64,000 bases of DNA. It comes from Neolentinus lepideus HHB14362 ss-1 (lineage: Eukaryota; Basidiomycota; Agaricomycetes; Gloeophyllales; Gloeophyllaceae). Location: NCBI GenBank assembly GCA_001632425.1, contig KV425575.1, positions 393,700 to 457,699 on the forward strand, in the 5' to 3' direction. The translations under genes and the position numbers were made by a program. The notes beneath the pieces are model-generated. The model saw only the letters and a program-made list of their open reading frames with translations, made no database searches and was not told where the DNA came from. Shown here in pieces: positions 12,801-24,223 of this stretch; positions within the stretch are counted from its first letter, which is position 1; every line of letters begins with the position of its first letter.

Positions 12801-13037
12801 AAAGTCGCTAGCGAAAGTAATTAGTGTGATGTCGTGGATATCGTGCCTCCCGTACTGACCAACGGTGGAGAGATTAAGCAAGTTACCAGCTGCGTGCTTT
12901 TGAGCGAAGCGGATGGTAGGTACACCTAAGATCTCGATGGCGTTGGTCCGGTGTTACTGATAACAGCGATATATTCACCGACCGACTTCAATAAATAAGG
13001 AGAGATTGGACGTCAGTGATTCTAGATGCTCTCCCAT
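9863..13037 (-). CDS. GID7/WDR26-like WD40 protein with an N-terminal membrane domain
   Basis: Fifteen exons: 12983-13037, 12860-12925, 12642-12807, 12457-12586, 11583-12403, 11500-11533, 11386-11447, 11276-11336, 11153-11225, 11068-11105, 10789-11005, 10707-10737, 10578-10659, 10357-10525, 9863-10299; 813 aa. Residues 40-190 hold about four hydrophobic membrane segments (one around FLVISVACFSVGLVLF). A disordered Ser/Pro linker with repeated PMS follows, then a WD40 propeller from HLQFSPDGKYLA (about 405) to GSHDGYLKIWTP (about 715). The stretches LHDVAVTPDCKRLLGVG, IIVYNLDQKEIE and APPQLWRLE resemble the WDR26/GID7 family, subunits of the GID/CTLH ubiquitin ligase, but I see no LisH or CTLH domain. 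One 821-nt exon spans the last membrane segment, the linker and the first WD repeat, so this is one gene. The first exon is the least certain. Confidence 0.8.
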
Positions 13038-13190
13038 TTCTGACGTCAGGTCATGCAGGTACCGCTGTACCGCTGGGTACCTGAATTGGCCTATTTCATG
13101 AAGATGAGCTTTGTCCAAGTATCAGGACTGCAAGCCCACCATCGTATGCTTTTAGACAAGACGCCCAGTACTGTGCGAGATCAGTTTGTG

Positions 13191-14431
13191 TCAATCTTCC
13201 AACACGTCATCACAACTGACTTTCAAATCGCCATGCAATGATTGTATCGACGCATTTACAGCTTCATCCTGGAACTCAGGAAACTCATTGAGGCATTTCA
13301 AGAAAGTCATAACGTCCTTGGCAAACATCTCAAGTTGTCCCGGTAAGTCTTCAGGATCGAGATTGTCGAATACGGCCGGGCGCACGATATGATGAGGTGC
13401 TTTCCGCTTCGCTCGCTTTCGACTGTATCGCGAATTAGGGTTGACGAGTGCATCCCGGGACTGTCGCGTGACTTTTCGAGGAAATAGGTCGGCAGCATTC
13501 TCTCGGAAGAGGAAGAGGATTTGGACGAGGCGCTCTCGGAGATGAAATGAAGATGAGAGGATGCCGACAGAACTTCCTAGTTGTCTGGCAGAGTTCGCAA
13601 AGTTTCTGAGCTGTTATGTGCGTCAGACATGCACCTCAAAAATGAATATATCGCCCACTTCTTTGTCAAGGCTCAAGACTCTCCTGTTGCCGCGATTAAT
13701 ATTTGGGAGATCACTGCCAATGGAACAATGCACTCACCTCTGAAACTTATAGAATGATTCTGCGCCCACAACTTGGTCTTCGTCGACAGAAGCTGAATAG
13801 CAAGTATCATATCAACGAAGACGCTCTCCTCACACGAGGTCCGCCACTCACGGATATCTCTGGGCTCATCATACATTTGTTTGCCCTCTGAATGCGCAAA
13901 TCAGCGTTCATGCGAACTGGTTGGAGTTGTGTCACCGTACCTGGCTCGTGAAGATCTTCATCTTTGGTTAGTTCGTTGAGGGCATCTAGCAGTGATAACA
14001 GTGTCTGTTTCCGTTTGTTGCTTGCGTCCGCACGGGTTGGCGTAACCGCGCCGGGTCCACTGGGTAAATTCACTGTCAGATCATTGGTATAGTTGGGTGT
14101 GACCGGAGGCGGATCCACTGGAAGCGGATATCAACTTCAATATGAAGACTTGTGAGCACCAGCATACTTACCACGAAGCATATTCAATCTCGCCGCCGAT
14201 TGGACTTCTTCTGTGTATCCGATGCTTCCCCGGTATCCCGGATATGATATGAATATAAGTCCGTCCGAATACTAGTCGTTACCGCCGTGGGCGTTGTCGC
14301 TGTCGTGTAGAGTGTCGTGAACGTTTCGAAAGAGAATGGCACGTCAAGATAGTCCAAGGCTCGTTATTCGGATAGAGAATGGGGCAAAAGAAGCCATCAC
14401 TCATTGAGCTAACAGATCTTCCAACGAACAT
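13191..14431 (-). CDS. hypothetical protein, helical, conserved-looking C-terminus
   Basis: Proposed exons: 14401-14431, 14273-14359, 14172-14210, 13941-14117, 13738-13887, 13635-13678, 13191-13610; 315 aa with all phases matching. The last four exons are convincing (LLSLLDALNELTKDED, then a helical region around FVDMILAIQLLSTKTKLW, a basic stretch RYSRKRAKRKAPHH and an acidic end). The first three exons and the start are tentative; the 41-nt first intron is short, and one acceptor (before 13678) is a non-ideal GAG. I recognise no family, and nothing suggests a signal peptide. It is divergent with the HECT-like gene. Confidence 0.5.
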
Positions 14432-14667
14432 GAGGCCGCCCACGACGGGGAACACGCCGTCTATGCCGCAGGCGGCTAGATTAGACTTGGACGTCCATGA
14501 CACCCCAACCTCAGCAAGTATAAAGCTTAAAAAAGGACCTTGTTTCTGACTTTTCTGACTGCAGTAAGTGGATTATAGCGTTGACGGTGATAGTTCATCA
14601 TGATCGTCGGACAGGTAAACTTCCGTGCTGCTGGCAGGGTCATTGCTGCAACCTACCAAAGTTCGGC
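14432..14667. promoter_or_regulatory. putative bidirectional promoter
   Basis: This 236-bp spacer separates the start of the unknown reverse-strand gene from the start of the HECT-like gene. It contains a TATA-like TATAAAGC near 14519. Both flanking starts are predictions, so its limits are approximate. Confidence 0.35.
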
Positions 14668-17600
14668 ATGGCGACGCTCGCCCGGAGTCGCGATGACTTA
14701 AGGGAGGCTCCGTCAGACCGCCAACAGGCGTTGAGGGCTGGAATTCCGACGCCCTTTCCGAGGACCGCCGTTCGAACACGCGTCGAAGATGAACGCATCG
14801 TCCCTGAAGACTCGAGGGAGTCTAACCCCGTCGAGGGGAATGAGGGAACTCGTTCTGAAGCGCTCCCTGAGGATGGTCTTGATGGAGGGGGCACGCAATC
14901 CAAGGAATATGTCGTAAGCTGTACTCATGTCATTTGACCTATTCTCGTTCACTCCCGGGCTTTAGCTAGAGATCTTGCCATCCATAGCATACGTGCAAAA
15001 GTCGTGCGTAGTAACGCTCAACACTCTGCTTTCGACGACTACGGACTGGCAAGCCATCGTCCCTGATCGTCGACACTCGTTACCTCCGTCGCCCTATGCT
15101 TCGACTGCAGCTCAGGTGGACTCAACCCAGCCGTCTTCAGCGCTGCATACGCTGGTGTCAAACCTGCGCCACAGGCAGGGTCTCGATGACATGCTCGAAA
15201 CTAGGAATTGGAACAATAGTGCGGAATTAATACGCGAGCTACAAGACCACGTAATAAGGCTTGAGTCTACCCTAGACGCGAATGATGCGCAGCTCGTACA
15301 TGCGTTGGTCTCGCTCCTCGCTCATTTCGATCGTCTCTCATCTATCATTGCACGCGGATTCCCCTCTTCACTCGGTGCAGGACCGTCATCCAGAGCGTTG
15401 CAGGTGCCATCTGTGTTTGACCCAATCGACACACTTCGGCGCCAGGTCAGCGATCTGCAAATCGAAAGGCTGTACTCTTCCGACAACCTTGAATCGAAGC
15501 TCCCTCCCGTCCTAGCGGTGGAGACCGGCTTACTCTGGTCCCGGATTGACCTAGAGCTCGAGACTGTCCAAGCGCTCTGTCGTCGACGCGCGGAACTCGC
15601 GCTCATCGACCATGATCACTTGCCCCCAGAGTACGATCCCGGCGAGTACGAGGCCGAGCGCCCGCCGCTCTACTACGACGCGGACTCGAGCTCTCTTGTG
15701 GACAGGGCGAGTTTGAAGTCGGTCCACGAACCGATGGCGTCTGCGACGACACTCACAAGCGGGCTCAGCGAGAAGATGAGGATGGATCTTGAGGCAATTA
15801 CAATGGCCATCGACCGGCTGTACCTCGTTGCGCCACAGCTGCATAATCAGCGTGTCGAGCTGAAAAAGTCGAAGCTTGAACAGCTTGAGCGTGCACGCCT
15901 CGCGGGACCGTCATCTTCTTCGAAGTCGTCTCCTATAGTTCGGGAGGGAAAGAAGAAAGAGCGGGACGTGCGGGAGCTCGATAACATGCTGGAGCTTATC
16001 GGCAAGGCATCTAATCGCAGGCTTGCTGATCAATCGGTCATTCTCGAAGGAAGCATGGAGCAGAAGTTCGAGAAGGCCAGACAAAAGGACCAGGAGAAGG
16101 TGAGCCATTATCGTGTCATCTCTCTAAACTGATCATCAACATAACATTTCACAGCGGAACGCATTCGTTGAGCAACTTGCGCACCATTCAGATGCTCGCC
16201 GCCTACACAGCCAAGATGCAGCTTTTCAGCCCCCGAGAGAAAGGGACCCAGAAGCCTTACTCTCCTTGCCTGAGTTCATCCGAGAATCTATGCCGCGCTT
16301 CCCGACAGCACCCGCTGATCTCAATACTCTGGTAGATGATGCCGAAACTCTTGATAACAATGCACCCGCGTTTGGGATGCACTCGTCATTAGCACGTCTG
16401 AGATCCAGGAAGAGTGTAAGGAGCCGGAGTCTGTCGTCGCCGCCATTATCGTGGCTTCTCTCGTCCACTTCGCGATCCTCCTCAACTGTCCCAGAGTCCA
16501 AGCCCATGAAGAGACCGAAGTCGAGTGGCTCAAAGAGTCGCTCGGGACGGTCGAGCCGACCGGCGTCATCTGGTGGGAGATTGCCTATTAGTAATGCAGG
16601 TAAGGATATGGATGCTCGTTTCAGAAGATTTGAGCTAATGAAACTAGTGTTTGCAATCGACTACGTCGCGGAGCACCACGAGAATCTGCAGCATGTTCTG
16701 GTTTTCTTCACAGCAGGGGACGTGATGCCCGGCACGCCGCTCGAAGCTGAGGTGCTCCCTTCTACTTCGGACAAGGATGGCGAGCGTCTCATCATCATGA
16801 GCAGTGAGGGTGTATCTCCTCCGCTGAACCTCCCTGTCCGTGTCGTAACAGGCAAGAAGGAAGTCCAATCACATGGCAGCCATTTCGAAGTCAAGCTTCC
16901 AACGTATCCACGCAGTGCGGGATCCGTATCAGATTTGGAATCTGAGCCGCTGATGGATGCCGGTCAGTTAATGGCTGCTAGTCCGACTAGCTTTATCTGT
17001 TCTTCATGCTCGCTACCCTTAGTTCAAGCGTCGCGCGTTGAGGATTATAGGAATTTGCCGTCGGAGTACTGGGCTGAACTGGTGGAAGCGTGGATGTGTC
17101 ATGCAGATCAGAAGGTGCATGACCATGTTGCGGTGCATGGACGAGGGATATGGCCGAAAGCTAGCCAGGGGTTGGTCGGAGGAAGTTATATTCTGTTTGA
17201 CGAATCCAACGTTATTAAAGGAAATCTACGGATATTGGAGGGCAAGGTGAGCCTGAACTCGTATTTCTGTTCTAAGGGCAATAAGAAGGCCGGCATTGGA
17301 TGTCCACCAATGGTCGCATGTCTTGAACTGGCAACCAGCTTTGTACGCTATCTCCGAGCCGTCTTCTGGTTCGGTGTACGCTGCTGAGTTTGTGTTGACT
17401 GTGCAGGACATCGGCAGACTTTGTCTCTGGCTGATACAACCTGTCCGAGAGCAACAGCGCTATGTTGGTTTCCTTGCTTAACAACTCTCGTGTAATAGAG
17501 GTCTTCGTCACGGGAGCTACATGCGAGAGCACACTATACGATTATCCTGCAAAGAAGCCATACTAACGTGTTTGTCGCAGGGTAGCGACGACTGGCGACT

Positions 17601-18311
17601 AGTCAGGTGTTTGTGTGGGGCGGTGAAAGGACGCACTCAGGCACATCAACATGCGGATGAACCACCTACAAACTCGTTCCGGCTTCTCAAGTACGCTATT
17701 CGTGCTATCAGTTTGTCTACAGAGTAAGTCTGTGGTATCATACAGGTGTATAGCTTATTAATATTTCATCTGATTTTCAGACTGTCCAGTGTCCCTCTGT
17801 CAGCATTCATAGTCGAGGACATGGTAGAGCTAGTCCAAGCTCATGCTACTTACCGCTTTATTATCACTGACGAAGAGAATGAGCGGCCTCGAATCTTGGT
17901 AGGTTAACCATGAATCATATTACAAAGATCTAGTCTGACTTTCGCACAGATATGGCTGTTCAAACCAAGCATCCGGATAGCATACAAGATTCCCGCAAGC
18001 TACCTAATTCCCCAGGCTGACTCTACCCGCGCAGCGAAAGTGCTGTATAAGATCATCGGGCCGAACGTTGCACCTGAGGATCTCAAAAGGTGAGCATCGG
18101 CATGTCTGCTTGTGATCGTTCCATGTCTGATAAACTCGATACATGCAGTATTCTTGATAAATTCCCCGGATTTCCGCAGGCAGAAAACCTGTCATACCCC
18201 TTAGAAACCTGTAGACGTCTCGCCGGGCTACTCAAGGAGAGTAACTCCTCATACCCCGTCCACATGCGCACGATGACCGGCTTGGATGTCGGCTGGCTGC
18301 GTCGCGCTTAA
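14668..18311 (+). CDS. HECT-like (HECT_2/UBE3D-type) E2-binding protein with a long N-terminal extension
   Basis: Exons 14668-14913, 14966-16099, 16155-16599, 16648-17246, 17581-17723, 17781-17898, 17950-18089, 18149-18311; 995 aa. The C-terminal half resembles the fungal HECT-like ubiquitin-conjugating-enzyme-binding domain: FICSSCSLPLV (about residue 725), EYWAELVEAWMCH, GGSYILFD, RCLCGAVKG (about 817) and FRLLKYAIRAI, with paired CxxC/CxC motifs that fit metal or E2 binding. By family knowledge such proteins bind E2 enzymes and may act as E3 ligases. The first 600 residues are helical and low-complexity, with an apparent coiled coil (ELIRELQDHVIRLE) and Ser/Lys-rich linkers, and I do not recognise them. 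They may be a separate gene joined here by my model. The 334-nt intron 17247-17580 is unusually long. Intron 16600-16647 is in frame and open. Confidence 0.75.
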
Positions 18312-18601
18312 ACTCGACTTCACCATCTCACTTGTTGCATATTATAGCTTTCGTATGGCTTTGTTTGACCACAGTATTTATCCACCGGAAGCGCCATATT
18401 GCTACTCCGTGAATGCATTCTTTCTTGTAGCATAACAGTCTCTGAATCTTGGTCACGGACATGTGTTCTATTATCACTCTTCTCGTTTGATTCAACCCTG
18501 TGCGTTTTGAAGGTATAGCTAGCATAGAAAACAATAAATATACACCAAGTCCATTACAAAACTGCAGCATGAAACGAAGAGCAATGAGAATCGGTCCTGC
18601 A

Positions 18602-20381
18602 TTACACTAAGACTTCTTTCTCCTTGCCTTTCCTCGACGGTGGCAAGGAGAGATTCGGTGAGCTTACCATAGCCGTGGCTGAAGAGAATGAAGCTAGGCG
18701 GCGTCCAGACGACAATGGTGACCCTGGGGACAAGTGACCACCCGGACGCGTTGGGGATCCAGGTAGGGATGAATTGGTTCGCTGTTGCTGTGAATCTGCT
18801 AGTGGAGAGATTGCGGGGTCGTTCTGACCCGCGTTTGCTTCTGTGAGAAGGAACTCGACCCATAGTCGGGAGAAGGACTGTCGTGTATGGTTCTCAGGGA
18901 GAACTAACGATACAATTAGGCGGGGACGTACCTCCGTCTCATCACCCTTCTCCAATTCTGGTGACTTAGCCGTCGATAGCGACGTCGAGCTCGCCGAGCG
19001 GCCCCATATCCCTGAGCCAGTGTTCCCACTTACAATATTTCCCATCCTTTGCAGACCAGCTTTCTCTCGCTCAGAATCACTCCATGACAGTATCGACGCG
19101 AGGAGCTGGAGCATCTCAAAACGCTTGCTATCGGCACGAGGCGTGGAGAGGAAGGAAATGAGAACGTTCGTGACGAGCCGCCGGTCGACGTTCTCTGCAG
19201 ACGATTGACGACGGAGGCGGCGGAGGGCTTCCATCAGGTGTTCGTTCATGATGATGGCTGGTTACTGTGATTCAAAGCAGAAGAGAATCAGGATAATGTG
19301 AGGACGAACCTTCGTGGCGCAGTTTCTGGATGAGAAGCTCCTTCTCCTTAACCTCTTTCTCAAGTACTTGAGCCCGAGAAGAGTTGGATGTGGATTCTTC
19401 GAGTTGGAGCTGCGGAAGTGGTGTGTACGGTGATTTGACATCTCAGATGAACACTATACCTCGGCATTCAAGGCTCGAGACTTATATTCCGCCAGGGACT
19501 GTGTTAGCTGATCAAACTGGGCTTCGTGTTCCTTGATAGCTTGCTTAAATTCGTGCTCCTTCGCTGCGCAATTTATGGGTATTAGCAGTCTTTGGAGTAT
19601 TCGATATCTCACCTGACTGGAAATCTCCCAGTACGGACTGCAAATTGTTAGCCTTCTCGCGTTCAGTGTCGAGCTCCATTGCCTCCCTCTCGCATGCTTC
19701 CCGCTCGATCTCCACATCTCGCTTCAGTGTTTCGATGGTTGCCCTCGCTTCGTCTGCAAAAGCCCTCTCATGCAGTGCAGCATGCTCCCATTCATCTTTC
19801 TCTATTCGACATCGCTCGAGCTCATTTTGGGTTTCCCGGAGCTCCCGCTCCCTGAGCAGAGTCTCTTGAGCCGTCTCTTGCACGGCTCGGTTCCGCATAG
19901 CTTCCAATTCTCTCGACGCATTCTCGGCCTCTGCATTGGATGTGATGAGTTCAGACTTGAGAGTCTCGACAGTGGAAACTAGGTCCTCGTTCTCCGCTGT
20001 TAACTGCTGAACCAGCTGTTCCCGTCTTTCGAGTTCTTCCTAAGGAGTTTCAGATGGCTCCGTAAAGGTACATAATTTAAGACTCACAGCATCCTGCTTC
20101 AACTTGTTCTGCAACGTCGTGCGCATCGTGGTAAGCTTCCCCAGGAGGTTCCTGTATTGTGCTGCTAGAGCTTCCTTCTCCTCTTTCGTGCGCTTCAACT
20201 CATCCTGTAGCCTCTGTATTGGATCCCCATCTTCTGTGGCATGGTTCTGACCATTAACTATTCCATTTGTGCCGGGAGATCCGACGCTGGCAGCGTCCCC
20301 GTCAAAGGACTCTCGCGAATTGGATGACTCTGGGCTAAGTAAAGGAGAAATTAAGCCCTTTGTTGGGCTCTGACTGGACAT
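18602..20381 (-). CDS. RUD3: RUD3/GMAP210-type golgin with GRAB domain
   Basis: Exons 20088-20381, 19613-20039, 19460-19563, 19310-19409, 18932-19257, 18602-18877; 508 aa. A disordered Ser-rich N-terminus (about 45 residues) is followed by a heptad-rich coiled coil over about residues 55-290 (for example LQDELKRTKEEKEALAAQY). Then comes a GRIP-related Arf-binding (GRAB) segment: LMEALRRLRR, DRRLVTNVLISFLSTPRADS, KRFEMLQLLASILSWSDSE. This order is that of Rud3/GMAP210, a Golgi tether recruited by Arf1 that works in ER-Golgi and intra-Golgi traffic. The C-terminus is Ser/Pro-rich and basic. Intron 18878-18931 is 54 nt and has no stop in frame, so a naive prediction would translate it. Confidence 0.85.
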
Positions 20382-20813
20382 AGTGGACCGTTCTTGCGTG
20401 ATTGAAATGCCCTCTCTACACGTTCCAAAGGCGACCATAAACCCGGAGAGACACGTAGATGAGAGTAGTGCGATTAATACCGCATTGCCGAGAACATACA
20501 GGCACGTATAATATTGAGACGTGGCTAATGAGTCCCATAAGTGCTTAATTCTCACGATAACAAACATATTCTCACATTTATTATCACGACAGATTTGAAA
20601 TTGCGCGTACATAACGGTGAGGTCAGCCACCTTGTCCTCATCCCCACTTGTCCAGCGTCGGCGATAGCAATTTCCCTGCCCCTAGGGCCCTTGGCAACTG
20701 AAACCCTGTGTATTGTGCAGCTGTGATTGATAAATTTTTGTATTTTTAGTTCTGTCTATCATCCCTGTTGTCGAATCGCTTCGTGAAGCGCAGTCCTCTA
20801 CCTGGCCTTCACC
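20382..20813. promoter_or_regulatory. divergent intergenic region between RUD3 and the F-box gene
   Basis: A 432-bp head-to-head spacer. No clear TATA box was seen; a pyrimidine-rich stretch precedes the F-box start. It probably carries both promoters. Confidence 0.4.
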
Positions 20814-22722
20814 ATGCACGACATCCGCGAGCACTCCACTCCACTCCCCAAAATTGCCAGCCCCTCCCCGATGTGCGCCAGGCATATGGCGAAGATTCAA
20901 CCGTTGAAGGGGGTCTTCCTGAGTCTCCCTGTGGAACTTGTCTGTCGTGTTCTATCCTTTCTCCCTCCCAAGGATCTGGTCCGATGCAGCCAGGTTAGTA
21001 ACTGCAGTTATAGTTTGTTTATACCCTTTGCCCATGATCATGTAGATCAACCGATTTGTATGGGACATATTCAAGTCGTCTTCCCATCTGAAGTACATCG
21101 CCGAGCTCGAATTTCATGGACTAGTTCCCAATCAACTGGCGCCCAATATCGGATACTCCCAGCGTCTAAACCGCTTGAGGGAATATACGGATGGCTGGAA
21201 AAATCTTAAACCCAAGAAGAGATACAGCATCCAGATGACTGAGAACGGCTGCGTGTATGACTTCGCTGGTGGAATCTACGCCAATGGGCATGGCAGTCAT
21301 CCTCCTGTCTCTGGCCCACTCAAGTTCCACCGTCTTCCCTCTGTCTCAGATGATTCTTCTTTCCCGACGCAAACGTGGACACATATTCAGCTTATAGAGC
21401 AAGGGGGGCAATTCCTCGATTTCTGCATGGATCCAACGCAAGATCTACTTGTGATGGTCTCTTCAGCTCCCGCCGAGTAAGTTCTCTCGTCATATGACCC
21501 AGCATCCACCAGTGCTCACCCTTTGTACAGCTCCGAGCACAAATACTTCGTGCACATTAGGAGTCTCACGTCGAACGAACCTCATTCCAAGGCGCCTCTA
21601 CCCAACCGCCCTTGGGTCGAGAAGAGTGGTCCTTTTGTTGATAGTGGATTCCATCATGTCAGAATTCACATCGTTGATGACATTATCGCTATACTAGCGG
21701 ATGACGGTGCCACTATGGTCCGCCTCTCCCTATTCAATTGGAGATCGGACTGCGATTACGTGGTGCGTACTATCATTGCTATTTTTTGCGTAGCACTTAT
21801 CAAATTTTATTCCCAGGTCACTATGGATAACCACCTCAGCTCCTCGGTCGACGACTTCTGTCTCCTCTCTCGCACCTCCTTCCTTACAGTCGACTTCAAT
21901 GGCGACCTAGGTTTCTACACCTTCACCGACCCGGCCCTCTACAACAGGGGTGCATCCGTCCTTCCTCCCGTCCGTCGCGCAATCTTTAATCTCCCTAGCC
22001 CTGCCGAAGGCTGGGACTACTGGGGCATCATACTCTCCTTCAACCCCATCCCCAATATAAATCCTCCCCCGCCAAATAAATCTAATTTCCTGCCGACTCC
22101 CCCGCTATTCCAGTGCGGCAATGACGACCGAGTCCTATTGTGCACATTTAACTTATTTAACCAGATAAATCACAGCACGAGCAGCCACACGCTTGTCATG
22201 CGGACAAGAGTGTTCTTCGAGTCCGTACCGCTGACAACAACTCAGTGGGCAGAATGGGGTCCCAGTAATACGAGATGGTTCAAACACGAATATGAGGCGC
22301 CGTGGATACATTCAATACATGGTCACAGGATCGTGGACAAGACTACTGCCGCAGACGAGAAGGGAAATCCCACTCTTGCAACCACGTCAACGCCGAACGA
22401 GTTTAATCTCGTTGTACGAGACTTCAATCCAAAATTGCTAAAGACAACCGTGGATGTAGCGGATAAGGACTATATCAGAATTGTGATCGACCCCACGCTA
22501 GTGAAAGAACCGGAGTTCAAGGAAGAAATTACTACACAGCTGGCATATAGAGAGGTCGTTAGCAGAGAGACCTACCCCTGCTCGAATGTCATGATTGACG
22601 ATAGCAGGATCATACTTTGTCAGGTGCGTGCCGCGTTACGTGGACTGTTTCTGCAATACTGATGACGTCCGCAGAGGGATAAAGAGCATCACCTGGAAGC
22701 GATAGACGTACTAGTATTTTAA
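20814..22722 (+). CDS. F-box protein
   Basis: Exons 20814-20993, 21046-21476, 21531-21762, 21817-22623, 22675-22722; 565 aa. The F-box is at about residues 35-65 (LSLPVELVCRVLSFLPPKDLVRCSQ, split by intron 1 just after the last Gln, then INRFVWDIF). Such proteins connect substrates to the SCF ubiquitin ligase through Skp1. The rest looks like a long beta-rich domain with short hydrophobic strands (TFLTVDFNGDLGFY) but no WD or LRR repeat that I can identify, as in the large Agaricomycete family of F-box proteins with uncharacterised C-termini. The last exon adds only 15 residues. Intron 21763-21816 is in frame and open. Confidence 0.88.
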
Positions 22723-23428
22723 TTTGTTATGGATCTGGGTAGTTGTGGTGGTGAAGTAGGGGACGCTTTCATCCCGTTTTTTCGTGTTCTCTGTGAAGCT
22801 ATCAGTTGTTAAGAATGTCACCGTACCGTGGATTATGTTAATGTGTACCTCGGATTCATACCTCATTGACATTCCTGAGCAAGGGTACTGACAAGCCAAG
22901 GAATCTACACCATTTTTGTTCGCCAGTCATATGTCCTCAAATGAAGTACTAGCTGCATGTGTTATGATCATGGAACCAAGGATGACTATATTTTGTGTGT
23001 GTAAAGCTGAAATCCTAATGAGACAGGCTTCAGACTTCGGCTGTACGTGCACTATCATTTGAATGGGATTCGGACGATGCGCGTGAGCGCACAGCCCGCC
23101 GGAGTTTTCCAGCCGGTTCTCAAGCATGCGCGGCATTTAAATATTTGCCCACCTAGTCAAGATCTCTGCCGAAGATTCTTTCTGGAGGCCAAGGTTTGTA
23201 TGAATATAGACTCGGATGCCGATATTGGTGCACTGTTCCTTAATACTTTCAAGAGCGCGGCAAGGCGGAACATTCGTTGGGAACATGTCTGGACTTTAAT
23301 CGCCCATAGAATCCTAACTCTGTCCAGCCACAAGGAGTCGGACGCGTTATAGATGGCCGGGCAGACTTACAGCATAGCGCCGACGTTCCATACGCTCTGG
23401 AGATACGAAATGGTAACGATCCAGATTT
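22723..23428. other. intergenic, no supported gene
   Basis: Short open frames exist on both strands (for example 23047-23352, +) but none has a protein-like pattern or splice continuation. Confidence 0.4.
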
Positions 23429-23878
23429 ATGGTGCTGTGTATCTACGATCCCTCCGTCTACTCGATCATCCAACTCTACCAGTCTCGACTCGATCAATCA
23501 TCACTCAAGAAGCACAAGTCTTTTGAGCTTGGATGTGCCGACAGTGGCCCGGAACCACTCTATTTCTATGTGGTAAGCAAGACACAGGTTTTCTCGTAAA
23601 TGTCAGTTTTTTTGATCTCTCCGTGTTCGAACACAATATCCAGGAACAGCATTTCAGGCCAGAAGCCAGGAGCTGTCCAATTGCATGGCAGCGCAGGCGA
23701 GGAGAATGCATGCTCAGAATATCTTCAAGATGGCTACAAGGTTCGATCCGGTTACGAAGCAAGTTAGTGTTGGGTTTAGCGCTGAAGGGACGATTGTGAC
23801 GAAGTATGTCCTGTCCATCAATGCCACAGGGATTAATCTATGATACACCAATTGTAATATCCAAGGTGCTGCAGCTGA
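23429..23878 (+). CDS. possible small gene or gene remnant, about 100 aa
   Basis: Exons 23429-23572, 23658-23803 and 23866-23878 join in matching phases with normal donors (GTAAGC, GTATGT). The translation is protein-like: IYDPSVYSIIQLYQS, FELGCADSGPEPLYFYV, then AQNIFKMATRFDP and VSVGFSAEGTIVTK. An in-frame stop just upstream of the ATG sets the start. I recognise no domain, and the ending is abrupt, so it may be a truncated copy of a larger gene. It sits 350 bp before the caspase-like gene on the same strand; no functional link can be shown. Confidence 0.35.
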
Positions 23879-24223
23879 GTTGATTAGTATCATTACGATC
23901 CTTAACGCACTTTGATAGCTTGCAGTGAAGCTGGGATGGCCGAACTGCGCGGCTTACATCAGAGCATCCTGATTTGTCCCCACACGTTGCTTCACGTTTT
24001 CATTGCGGGCCTCATGCTGAGAACGATTGTTCGCTGGCAGCTCACTGCTGTTCCTTTCGATCAGTTTTGCGTACCACCTCGTCACAGGTCACTGTCATGC
24101 AGGATATAAAGTCCTAGTCTCTTGGAGTTGGGAATACAACTCAACGCAGAATGATTAGACGACGCCCAGACCAGTGAGTCTCACTGATCATGACAGGATT
24201 GCGATAACAACTATTCCTCTCAG

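Noticed and set aside
14573..14952. Reverse-strand Ser-rich frames that could extend the unknown gene at 13191-14431 upstream
   Set aside because: The forward-strand exon 14668-14913 joins in phase through a normal intron to the HECT-like gene, and the reverse alternative needed introns of 28 nt or a poor donor.
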